Origin: Chitinophagales bacterium
GTDB lineage: Bacteria > Bacteroidota > Bacteroidia > Chitinophagales > Chitinophagaceae
Length of the DNA stretch: 15,599 nt
Direction: 5' to 3'
Assembly: GCA_025355935.1 (NCBI GenBank)
Contig: JANXYS010000163.1
Span: forward strand, 1-15,599
In this document: positions 7,109 to 14,459 of the stretch, piece by piece
How the letters are laid out: every line of letters starts with the position of its first letter
How positions within the stretch are numbered: position 1 is the stretch's first letter
Made by a program: the position numbers and the translations under genes
Notes under the pieces: model-generated
The model's input: the letters and a program-made list of their open reading frames with translations, nothing else
Database searches by the model: none
Told to the model about the DNA's origin: nothing

Positions 7109-7924
7109 TTACTCAACGGCCTGAAACTTAACAGGGATGTTGTAAAACACAGAAATATCCTCTCCCTTGGTTTTGCCAGCTACCCACTTCGGCATTTTTT
7201 TCAACACGCGTAAGACTTCGTTATTAAATGCCTGACCGCCATCTTCTATTATTTCAAAGTTTTTCAAAAAGCCATTATAACCAACAACGAATTTGATCTT
7301 AACGCTAACAGTTTGCCCCGGCTCTAATTCCTGCGGATTTCGAAGGTTTTGTTCCAAAAACTTTCTCAAAGCTGTCATACCACCCGGAAATGAAGGCATA
7401 ATCTCCGCCGTTTCCGAAACTGCATCTACCACCACCGCTAGGGTTTCCAAACCTTTAGCTACAACATCCCCAAAATCACCGGCACCTGATGTTGCTATGA
7501 GCGGCGGCGTGCTAATATCGCCAGGAAAAGTTTCACTCCCAATTTTCAGGCTTTCCAAATTGTGCGGCAACATAGATTTTATTGCTTCTTTAGTTATAAT
7601 GATATTTTTAGCCCAGGCTTGACTACTGGCTTTAAGTTGTTGGATCGGTGGCTTAATATGCTTGTCTGGCAGCTTCGATTTTTCAACGGGCAGTTGCGGG
7701 ATTTGAACTGCGACTGTGTCAATGTCAGGGATCTCAAGCCTGCTATCTTTCTTTTGAAGATATAAAACGAAGCAGACCAGTACAGCAGCAAAAAATGTAA
7801 TACCGAGGGATTTTAGTAACCGATTATTATCAAACTTTCGAATGACGTACGCGCCATAAATCTTATTTCTTTTTTCAAAAATTATATCGATGAGGTCACT
7901 TTGTAAAATGTATTCGCTAGCCAT
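7109..7924 (-). CDS. TonB-family energy transducer
   Basis: A 271-residue inner-membrane-anchored periplasmic protein of the Bacteroidota TonB type. The cytoplasmic N-terminus has the characteristic SDLIDIIFEKRNKIYGAYVIR, followed by one membrane helix at about residues 38-56. The periplasmic linker to about residue 175 is only modestly rich in Pro and Lys. The C-terminal TonB domain (about 178-270) shows FPGGMTALRKFLEQNLRNP, KIKFVVGYNGFLKNFEIIEDGG, and PVKFQ at the end. TonB passes proton-motive energy from ExbB-ExbD to outer-membrane receptors. No exbB or exbD is in this window, because the gene upstream is divergent; they must lie elsewhere. It leads the cluster with the small membrane protein, PstS-like lipoprotein and TPR protein. 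Confidence 0.9.
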   Translation of the reverse strand: MASEYILQSDLIDIIFEKRNKIYGAYVIRKFDNNRLLKSLGITFFAAVLVCFVLYLQKKDSRLEIPDIDTVAVQIPQLPVEKSKLPDKHIKPPIQQLKASSQAWAKNIIITKEAIKSMLPHNLESLKIGSETFPGDISTPPLIATSGAGDFGDVVAKGLETLAVVVDAVSETAEIMPSFPGGMTALRKFLEQNLRNPQELEPGQTVSVKIKFVVGYNGFLKNFEIIEDGGQAFNNEVLRVLKKMPKWVAGKTKGEDISVFYNIPVKFQAVE

Positions 7925-8049
7925 TTGATTTAATTTTTAAGTGAAATAATTGTGTATGCGCCGGCATTAATAAGATGCGCTTGGGAAAACAATCCATAAT
8001 TAATAATCAAACAACTTATAGGGCGAAAGCGGGTTGATGCAGTACTGCT

Positions 8050-8057
8050 TATCTTTG
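8050..8057 (+). promoter_or_regulatory. Possible -7 promoter box for the phosphatase-hisS operon
   Basis: TATCTTTG matches the Bacteroidota -7 consensus TAnnTTTG and lies 25 bases before the phosphatase start. The only nearby TTG is at 13 instead of 19 bases upstream, so the -33 part is weak. A perfect 10-base palindrome GCAGTACTGC (8039-8048) sits directly in front of it and could be an operator. Confidence 0.4.
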
Positions 8058-8081
8058 GGGAAGATCTAAAGAGCTTTATCA

Positions 8082-8561
8082 ATGAAGATATTAATAGTTT
8101 GCCTGGGCAATATTTGCAGAAGTCCATTAGCAGAAGGAATTCTAAAACACAAGGCTGAGGAGGCGGGATTGTCCTGGCAAATTGATAGTGCGGGCACGAA
8201 TGGATTTCACAACGGCGAACCTCCTCATCACCTGAGCCAGAAAGTGGCTATAAAAAATGGAATAGATATTAGCTGCCAGTTATCGCGAAAATTTATTCGG
8301 GCAGATGTAAAAATGTATGACCGGATTTATGCAATGGCTGACGATGTAATGGATGAAATCAGGCAGATTGCCGGTTCGGACTTTGTTGAAAATAAAGTAG
8401 GCTTATTTCTTGACGAACTTGCGGATATTCGTAATAAGAATGTTCCAGATCCATGGTATGGGGATGAAGACGGATATCATGAAGTGTTTGAACTTATAGA
8501 ACGAGGTTCATCTGCTATCATAAGAAATTATCTTACACCAAAACAATTATCTAACACATAA
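8082..8561 (+). CDS. Low-molecular-weight protein tyrosine phosphatase
   Basis: A 159-residue cytoplasmic enzyme that hydrolyses phosphotyrosine in proteins (or arginine phosphate in some relatives). The phosphate-binding loop C7-LGNIC-R13-SP at the N-terminus carries the nucleophile Cys7 and Arg13. The general-acid aspartate D123 is in the family's DPWYG motif near the C-terminus. The length and both motifs match an intact, active enzyme. Members in exopolysaccharide loci pair with tyrosine kinases, but none is present here. Instead, the stop overlaps the hisS start (TAATG), so the two are translated from one message. Substrate unknown. Confidence 0.93.
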   Translation: MKILIVCLGNICRSPLAEGILKHKAEEAGLSWQIDSAGTNGFHNGEPPHHLSQKVAIKNGIDISCQLSRKFIRADVKMYDRIYAMADDVMDEIRQIAGSDFVENKVGLFLDELADIRNKNVPDPWYGDEDGYHEVFELIERGSSAIIRNYLTPKQLSNT

Positions 8562-9925
8562 TGGCAAAACCAGGCATTCCGCAGGGAACAAGGGATTTTT
8601 CTGCCGACGTAATAAGAAAAAGAAATTTTATATTAAACACTATAAAATCTGTCTTTGAATTATATGGTTTTCAACCGCTCGAAACGCCGGCGATGGAAAA
8701 CCTCGAAACGCTTATGGGCAAATATGGCGAAGAGGGTGACAAGTTAATATTTAAGGTGTTAAACAATGGGCTTAACGACGCTAAAAATATTGATAAAGCA
8801 AAAATGGGATTTGAAAGTCTTTTGCAGGGAAAGTCGACTTCCGCCCTCACTGAGCGTGCGCTGAAATATGATCTGACTATTCCCTTTGCCAGGTATGTTG
8901 CCATGAATCATGGACAACTAACGTTTCCATTTAAACGCTACCAGGTTCAAACAGTCTGGCGCGCCGACCGCCCGCAGAAAGGCCGTTACCGGGAGTTTAC
9001 GCAATGCGATGCGGATGTTGTCGGAAGTACTTCTCTTATAAACGAAATAGAACTTACCAATATTTATCATGATGTCTTCACCAGGCTTAATTTACGCGGG
9101 TATGAAATTAAAATAAACAGCAGAAAAATATTAGCGGCTCTTGCTGAAAAATGTGGCGGATCTAACTTTTTAAATGCCATCACGGTTGCCATTGATAAAC
9201 TAGATAAGATCGGCATCGGTAAGGTAACAGAAGAATTAATCGAACGCGGCGTCAACGTTGAACAGGTTGCTATAATCACGAAATATCTTTCTATCACAGG
9301 CACTAACACAGAGATTCTTCAGCAGGCAACTACCTTGTTAGGTGAAAATGAATTTGCACAGAGCGGCCTTAATGAGCTTCAATTCATTTTACAAAGAACC
9401 TCAAAACTTAACATAAAGGCAGATCTAACGCTTGCCAGGGGTTTAAATTACTACACCGGTATAATTTATGAAGTCAAAGCACCCGATAGTGTAAAGATGG
9501 GCAGTATAGGCGGTGGAGGCCGGTATGATGACCTCACCGGGTTATTTGATGTTCCGGGAATTGCCGGCGTAGGTATTAGCTTTGGTGTAGACAGAATTTA
9601 TGATGTCCTGGAGGAACTTAATTCCTTTCCCGCTGATTTGCAGATTAGCACAAAAGTACTTTTTTTTAACCTGGGAGAAAATGAATCGGCCTGTGCGTAT
9701 GGGCAAATGCAGGAGTTAAGGAGGGCCGGAATTTCCTGCGAACTATACCATGAACAAAGTAAAATGGACAGGCAATTTAAGTACGCAGAAAAAAAGCATA
9801 TTCCATTTGCTGTAATAATTGGGAGCAAGGAAATAGAAACGCAAACATGTGTTGTAAAGAATTTGAGAACAGCTCAACAGGAAATATTGCCTTTCAACCA
9901 ATTACCAGGATATTTCACTAAATAA
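8561..9925 (+). CDS. hisS: Histidine--tRNA ligase
   Basis: This class II aminoacyl-tRNA synthetase charges tRNA-His with histidine using ATP. At 454 residues it is of normal length. It begins with the HisRS-specific PQGTRDF (residues 7-13), and has motif 2 around VWRADRPQKGRYREFTQCDADV (ending near 152). The histidine-specific loop LARGLNYYTG is at 291-300, and motif 3 GGGGRYDDL at 317-325. The C-terminal anticodon-binding domain runs from about 365 to 450 (KVLFFNLGENE, then AVIIGSKEIE). The ATG shares one base with the stop of the upstream phosphatase gene, fixing the start and implying coupled translation. No terminator is obvious in the 57 bases before the next gene. Confidence 0.97.
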   Translation: MAKPGIPQGTRDFSADVIRKRNFILNTIKSVFELYGFQPLETPAMENLETLMGKYGEEGDKLIFKVLNNGLNDAKNIDKAKMGFESLLQGKSTSALTERALKYDLTIPFARYVAMNHGQLTFPFKRYQVQTVWRADRPQKGRYREFTQCDADVVGSTSLINEIELTNIYHDVFTRLNLRGYEIKINSRKILAALAEKCGGSNFLNAITVAIDKLDKIGIGKVTEELIERGVNVEQVAIITKYLSITGTNTEILQQATTLLGENEFAQSGLNELQFILQRTSKLNIKADLTLARGLNYYTGIIYEVKAPDSVKMGSIGGGGRYDDLTGLFDVPGIAGVGISFGVDRIYDVLEELNSFPADLQISTKVLFFNLGENESACAYGQMQELRRAGISCELYHEQSKMDRQFKYAEKKHIPFAVIIGSKEIETQTCVVKNLRTAQQEILPFNQLPGYFTK

Positions 9926-9982
9926 ACTGCTAGTTTACGGGTTGCTTCAAAATTCATTCTGTACAAATACAAAACAGCTTTT

Positions 9983-11641
9983 ATGCAAACCAACTTTCTT
10001 TACCGTGCGATGGTGTTCCTCATAGCAATTTTTTTAACTGTTTCCTGCTCAAAGAAGTCAAATACCCAAGGCGCTTTAGTGCCTGCCAATGCTTCATTTG
10101 TCTTTCATTTTAATGGCGAGGCCATAATGAAAAAGCTGCCATGGGAGGAGGTAAAAAGCTCAGAGTTGTTCAAGCAAATATACTCAGATAGCAGCATGAC
10201 CGACGTTATGAAAACAGCTCTTAATAATCCTGAAAATACAGGTATTGACGTAAAAAAAGACATCATCTTTTTTGTTGTAAAAGATACCGTGGGTGGTTAT
10301 GCTGCATTGGAAGGATCGGTGAAAGACGCTTCCAGGTTTCAACAATTCTGTGCCGGCGCGTTAAAGAATGCAAAGGAATCTGAAAAGGAGGGTATCCATT
10401 TTCTCGTGAAGGATAAATTTACATACTCCTGGAATAAGGAAAGATTTATTATATTGATTGACGCCCCGGAAATGAAACAAATGAACCAGGTGGGGCAAAT
10501 AAATGACAGCACGCAAATACCAGTACCGGCAGTAGTTTACAGGGATGGCACGCTTGCCGCAGTCGCGTTATTTAACCTTAAATCAGATAATAGCCTTACA
10601 AATGACGACCATTTCTCAGAACTAATGGGAAGTAAGGGAGATTTGCATTTCTGGATAAATGGCCAGTCAATTAGTGAATCGGCTATTGCAAATTCGCCGG
10701 TTTCACCGCTTGCAATGCTGAACCTTAACAAGCTTGCCGAAGGTTCGGTAACAGCGGGGACAGCCGACTTTGAAAACGGTAAAATTGTTGCGGAAGTAAA
10801 ATCTTATTCTTCGAAGGTACTCTCAGATCTCTGGAAGAAATACAGTAGCACGAATCTTCAAACCGACATGATCAGGAAAATCCCTTCAAAAAATATTGCG
10901 GCTGTTTTCGCACTTAATTTTAAGCCCGAGGGCATCAAGGAATTTTTAAAGATCGCTGGTATGGACGGCTTTGCAAATATGGGTGCTTCACGCGTAGGGT
11001 TTACGCTCGATGAATTTATTAAAGCAAACGGTGGTGATATCCTATTTGCAGTTTCAGATATAAAGAGAGACTCGATGCACATGCCTGATGCAAATGTGTT
11101 GTTTGTTACAAGTATCGGTGATAAAACGGCATTTAGTAAATTGGTCGCGGCCGGTAAACAAATGGGTCCATCGATGACCGGAATAGGCGTTCCAGGCTTC
11201 TTTTATAATAGTGATGACCGGTATTTTGCTTTAGGTAATAAGCAAGAAAGCGTGGACCTTTATGCAGCTGGCGCGAGCAATAACAGTTTTGATTTTACAA
11301 GTAAAATTTCGGGAGGCGCGATGGGGGGTTACGTGAATTTTCAATACATATTGTCGTCATTAAAAAATGATGCAAGCAAGGATAGCATTGAAAATGCCAT
11401 TACGAATGCATCTCTTAACATGTGGGATAATATGTTCATTAATGGAGGCGAATTTAAAAATGGGGCCTTTCAACAACATGTAGAAGTGAACCTGCTTGAC
11501 AAGACTACCAATAGTTTAAAACAGCTAAATAGATATTTTGGTATTGTTGGTGGGTTGGAGAAAAAGAGAAATGCTTCTCGTAAAGCAACGTTGCCCATTT
11601 CCAACAAAGACGTTACGGCGGACTCTCTGAAAATGCATTGA
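9983..11641 (+). CDS. DUF4836-like lipoprotein
   Basis: A 552-residue lipoprotein with a hydrophobic signal and lipobox LTVSC, acylated at C22. The mature N-terminus has the pattern ALVPANASFVFHFNGEAIMKKLPWEE. This resembles the start of the DUF4836 family, common in Bacteroidota and without a known function; the assignment is from memory of the family. The body alternates short beta-rich and helical blocks, with no catalytic motif that I recognise. The region IPSKNIAAVFALNFKPEGIKEFL around residue 300 looks like a second copy of the N-terminal type of module. It lies 57 bases after hisS and 60 bases before an ABC ATPase gene, all on the same strand. A hairpin without a T-run separates it from the ATPase. 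Confidence 0.72.
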   Translation: MQTNFLYRAMVFLIAIFLTVSCSKKSNTQGALVPANASFVFHFNGEAIMKKLPWEEVKSSELFKQIYSDSSMTDVMKTALNNPENTGIDVKKDIIFFVVKDTVGGYAALEGSVKDASRFQQFCAGALKNAKESEKEGIHFLVKDKFTYSWNKERFIILIDAPEMKQMNQVGQINDSTQIPVPAVVYRDGTLAAVALFNLKSDNSLTNDDHFSELMGSKGDLHFWINGQSISESAIANSPVSPLAMLNLNKLAEGSVTAGTADFENGKIVAEVKSYSSKVLSDLWKKYSSTNLQTDMIRKIPSKNIAAVFALNFKPEGIKEFLKIAGMDGFANMGASRVGFTLDEFIKANGGDILFAVSDIKRDSMHMPDANVLFVTSIGDKTAFSKLVAAGKQMGPSMTGIGVPGFFYNSDDRYFALGNKQESVDLYAAGASNNSFDFTSKISGGAMGGYVNFQYILSSLKNDASKDSIENAITNASLNMWDNMFINGGEFKNGAFQQHVEVNLLDKTTNSLKQLNRYFGIVGGLEKKRNASRKATLPISNKDVTADSLKMH

Positions 11642-11660
11642 TAATTTGAAAAATGATCCT

Positions 11661-11689
11661 GAAGCCGCGATAAATTTTATGGCGGCTTC
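11661..11689. terminator. Hairpin after the DUF4836-like gene, possible weak terminator
   Basis: The arms GAAGCCGC (11661-11668) and GCGGCTTC (11682-11689) are perfectly complementary, and the inner bases ATAAA and TTTAT extend the stem past one mismatch. The hairpin begins 19 bases after the stop codon. No T-run follows, so intrinsic termination would be weak; it may instead attenuate or stabilise the transcript. Confidence 0.5.
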
Positions 11690-11701
11690 CTAATATTAAG
11701 T

Positions 11702-12346
11702 ATGGAGAGTTTTGTATTAAAAAATATTATTCCGGATTTTCTTGAAACTGAAAAAGTTATTGGATCCGAGATTTGGAACCAGGACATCCTGATTTCAAAA
11801 GGACAAAAGATCCAGGTAATTGCCCCAAGCGGGAGTGGCAAGACTTCTTTAGTTCACTTCATTTACGGGCTACGAAAAGATTATAACGGCCAAGTACTTT
11901 TTGATGGCAATGATGTAAAAAGCTTTTCTGCAGAAAAATTGTCTGGATTTCGCCGGTCATTTATGAGTATAGTATTCCAGGATCTAAGACTTTTCCCTGA
12001 ACAGACTGCAAGACAAAATATAGAAGTCAAGCGTCTGCTGGAACCATTTGCATCTTCAGAACGAATGGAGTATATGACAGCGCTACTTGGAATTCAGTCT
12101 AAACTTGATCAGCCTGCTAAGTTGTGTAGCTACGGGGAGCAGCAAAGAATTGCGATTGTTCGTGCACTCCAACAACCTTTTGATTTGTTGGTTCTTGACG
12201 AGCCCTTTAGTCACCTGGATGAAAGTAACAGGGAGAAAGCAATGTTACTAATACAGGAAGAAGTCGCTGCAAGAAACGCAACCATGCTGCTGGTTGATCT
12301 TAAACCCATTGAATATTTTAATGCCGATCGGATTTTACACCTGTAA
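11702..12346 (+). CDS. ABC transporter ATP-binding protein with degenerate motifs
   Basis: A 214-residue nucleotide-binding subunit of the LolD/MacB/FtsE type by size and context. Walker A is intact (APSGSGKT, 41-48), as are the Q-loop Q93 in VFQDLRLFPEQ, Walker B with catalytic E167 (LLVLDEP), and the D-loop (SHLD, 170-173). Two sites depart from the family. The signature LSGGQ is replaced by CSYGE (142-146), though the following QQR is kept. The switch histidine usually found in VTHD is absent, since the equivalent segment reads LLVDLKP. ATP binding is likely; the hydrolysis cycle may be slow or different. The permease gene follows by 35 bases, so the two form one system. The 60-base gap before the gene holds a hairpin. 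Confidence 0.87.
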   Translation: MESFVLKNIIPDFLETEKVIGSEIWNQDILISKGQKIQVIAPSGSGKTSLVHFIYGLRKDYNGQVLFDGNDVKSFSAEKLSGFRRSFMSIVFQDLRLFPEQTARQNIEVKRLLEPFASSERMEYMTALLGIQSKLDQPAKLCSYGEQQRIAIVRALQQPFDLLVLDEPFSHLDESNREKAMLLIQEEVAARNATMLLVDLKPIEYFNADRILHL

Positions 12347-12381
12347 ATAGCAGGTATTTTTATTCATCTCAATTTCTCAGG

Positions 12382-13572
12382 ATGGCGGTTGCCTTTAACC
12401 ACATATCAGTCTTTCTTAATACTGGCCAGAACAAAGTTTCCAGGGCTTTTGGCTTTATTGGACTTGGAATCGGCGTATTGTTATTGTTATGCTCGGTGCA
12501 AATGTACATCAATATCAATCAACTCATCCGTGACAGGGACACGCCCAAAAACGGGTATGACTTTATTTCTCTTACAAAGTCGGTAACAAATGAAAACATG
12601 GGCAGCGACACAAGATTTACTACCGCAGATGTTGAAGAGATAAAATCAAAATCATTTATAAAGGACGCGGCACCACTGGTGAGTAACCAATTTAGAGCGA
12701 AAGCCAGTGCGGGCTCTATCATACCTTTTAGCACCGATCTGTTTTTAGAATCTATAAATGATAAATTCCTCGATACCCTCCCCACCACTTTCAACTGGAA
12801 ACCCGGCCAGGCAGATGTGCCGATTATTTTTTCAGCCGATTTTCTTGAGATGTATAATGTTTTCGCACCAGCTCAGGGTCTGCCACAGCTGTCGGAGGCA
12901 AGCATTGGTGCGGTAAATATAATTCTTGAATGCTACGGATCTCTAGGTCAAAAGACATCTTACCAGGGGCATATAGTTGCAGTTTCAGACAGGATTAACT
13001 CGGTTTTAGTTCCAGAAGAATTTCTTAGGTGGGCAAATAAAAATTTTGGTAACATTGAAAATGTACCTGCTTCGAGGGTATACATAAAAACTGCTGATGC
13101 AAATGGTGCAGGCCTCCAATCCTTCCTGCAGCAAAAAAATTATCATGTTAATAAAGACAAAGTCAAATTCGGTAGAGTTAAACAAATCCTGCAGGGAATA
13201 GTTAGTGCCCTGGGAGGCTTTTCAGTCCTTGTGATCCTACTTGCCCTGATGTTATTTTCTTTTTACCTGCAGTTGATGATTGCAAAGAGCAAAGACAATT
13301 TGCGACTTTTGATGACGCTCGGTTATAGCCCTTCAGTCCTGAGTAGTACAGTAGCTAAAAAATGGATTCCCGTCTATGCGATCATTATAGGGAGCGCACT
13401 GCTTCTTGCCCAGTTACTGCATTTTATTTTTCAGCAATTTTATATAAACGGCAGGGAAATGTTATCCCCGTTCCTTCACCCTATTTCATTGCTGGTGGCG
13501 GTCATTTTAATGATTCTTTGCGTCGCAATTAATGATAGGCTTATTAAAAAGTTATTGTTCAGCCTTGTGTAA
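12382..13572 (+). CDS. ABC transporter permease, FtsX/MacB-like topology
   Basis: A 396-residue membrane protein. One helix at about residues 22-42 is followed by a large extracytoplasmic domain (about 43-268). Three more helices lie at about 270-297, 327-352 and 367-387. This 1+3 arrangement is that of FtsX, MacB and LolC/E permeases, which move lipids, lipoproteins or drugs mechanically, or activate hydrolases, rather than importing solutes. The segment between helices 2 and 3 (MIAKSKDNLRLLMTLGYSP) resembles the FtsX-type coupling region that meets the ATPase. It follows the ATPase gene by 35 bases. The cargo is not evident. FtsX proper is normally shorter (about 290-300 residues), so this is not simply FtsX. 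Confidence 0.82.
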   Translation: MAVAFNHISVFLNTGQNKVSRAFGFIGLGIGVLLLLCSVQMYININQLIRDRDTPKNGYDFISLTKSVTNENMGSDTRFTTADVEEIKSKSFIKDAAPLVSNQFRAKASAGSIIPFSTDLFLESINDKFLDTLPTTFNWKPGQADVPIIFSADFLEMYNVFAPAQGLPQLSEASIGAVNIILECYGSLGQKTSYQGHIVAVSDRINSVLVPEEFLRWANKNFGNIENVPASRVYIKTADANGAGLQSFLQQKNYHVNKDKVKFGRVKQILQGIVSALGGFSVLVILLALMLFSFYLQLMIAKSKDNLRLLMTLGYSPSVLSSTVAKKWIPVYAIIIGSALLLAQLLHFIFQQFYINGREMLSPFLHPISLLVAVILMILCVAINDRLIKKLLFSLV

Positions 13573-13711
13573 GAATGGCTTAAGTTGTTTCTGAGGGCTT
13601 CTTCCCCGAGCACTTTAAAAATTTCTGGTAAGGCTTTAACATTTAGGTTTTTAAACTATTTTCTCCATACCACGTCTATGCTCTATACACTTTAAATAAA
13701 AGAAACTATAG

Positions 13712-14299
13712 ATGAAAAAATTAATAGCATTATCATTTGCGTTAGCAACTGTTACTATAAGTGTGTCAGCACAGCAGAAACGAGATATTTCTAAGATAAA
13801 TAGTAGTACAACTCACGCTTCTCATCAGGAAGAACGCCATGAGAGAATGAAAGATCTTAATCTTTCGGATGCTCAGAAAGAGCAAATGAAATCTATTCGG
13901 AAAGACAAATCTTTGAGTAGGGAAGACAAGCGAACAAAGATGAATTCTGTATTCACCACAGAACAAAAAAAGAGACTTTTAGAAAAACGCGCCGGAATGG
14001 ATGGAAAAGATGATGCGAAGGGTGAAAAGAGAGGCAGGGAACTAGAAGCAAAATTAGGTTTGAATAAAGATCAGGCGATGCGGCTGAAGTCGGTTAGTGA
14101 GGAACATCACGCAAAAATGAAGGCCTTGAAAGACAACCAAAATTTAAGTGCAGATGCAAGAAAAGCTCAAATGAAAGCTTTTCACGAATCAGCCGTGGCG
14201 CAGCGCAAATTGATATTGACTGCCGAACAGTTGAGGAAGATGGATGCAATGAAGAAAGAAGGACGAGGCAATCCTCGGTCGGAAAAAGAAGACAAGTAA
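13712..14299 (+). CDS. Secreted Spy/LTXXQ-like protein with two repeats
   Basis: A 195-residue, very charged, helix-rich protein with a Sec signal peptide cut probably after A20 (SVSA-QQ). It holds two related helical modules. The first (about 47-95) runs from LNLSDAQKEQMKSIR to FTTEQKKRLL. The second (about 115-182) runs from LGLNKDQAMRLKSV to LTAEQLRKM. Each has an LxxxQ start and a TxEQ element near its end, as in the LTXXQ motif family of CpxP and Spy. Those are periplasmic chaperones or stress sensors in Proteobacteria; function here is inferred only. It is a stand-alone gene: 139 bases separate it from the permease gene, and a terminator follows. Confidence 0.7.
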   Translation: MKKLIALSFALATVTISVSAQQKRDISKINSSTTHASHQEERHERMKDLNLSDAQKEQMKSIRKDKSLSREDKRTKMNSVFTTEQKKRLLEKRAGMDGKDDAKGEKRGRELEAKLGLNKDQAMRLKSVSEEHHAKMKALKDNQNLSADARKAQMKAFHESAVAQRKLILTAEQLRKMDAMKKEGRGNPRSEKEDK

Positions 14300-14325
14300 T
14301 CTACATAATAAAACCCTGATCCCTT

Positions 14326-14355
14326 AAGGCGCAACTACGGTTGTGCCTTTTTTTT
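14326..14355 (+). terminator. Rho-independent terminator after the Spy-like gene
   Basis: A 10-base-pair stem, AAGGCGCAAC (14326-14335) with GTTGTGCCTT (14340-14349), has one G-U pair and a TACG tetraloop. It is followed by a run of eight T (14348-14355). It lies 26 bases after the stop codon at 14299. Confidence 0.88.
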
Positions 14356-14411
14356 CGAGGTAGGGGCAACTTTGACAAACTACCCGAAATAGTGCGGTCT
14401 GAGGATTTCCG

Positions 14412-14419
14412 TACCTTTG
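14412..14419 (+). promoter_or_regulatory. Possible -7 promoter box of the pseudouridine synthase gene
   Basis: TACCTTTG matches TAnnTTTG and lies 40 bases before the start codon at 14460, downstream of a terminator where a new promoter is needed. No TTG stands 19 bases upstream, so only half of the promoter is supported. Confidence 0.45.
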
Positions 14420-14459
14420 GGGCTCATCTACTGTTGGAAAACAGCAAAAATCTTCAACC

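Noticed and set aside
7930..8127. A minus-strand 65-codon frame in the divergent gap
   Set aside because: It runs antisense into the phosphatase start and covers the promoter region; no family or signal is visible.
9923..9937. Hairpin TAAACT/AGTTTA over the hisS stop codon
   Set aside because: Six A/T-rich pairs with a three-base loop and no T-run; not a credible terminator.
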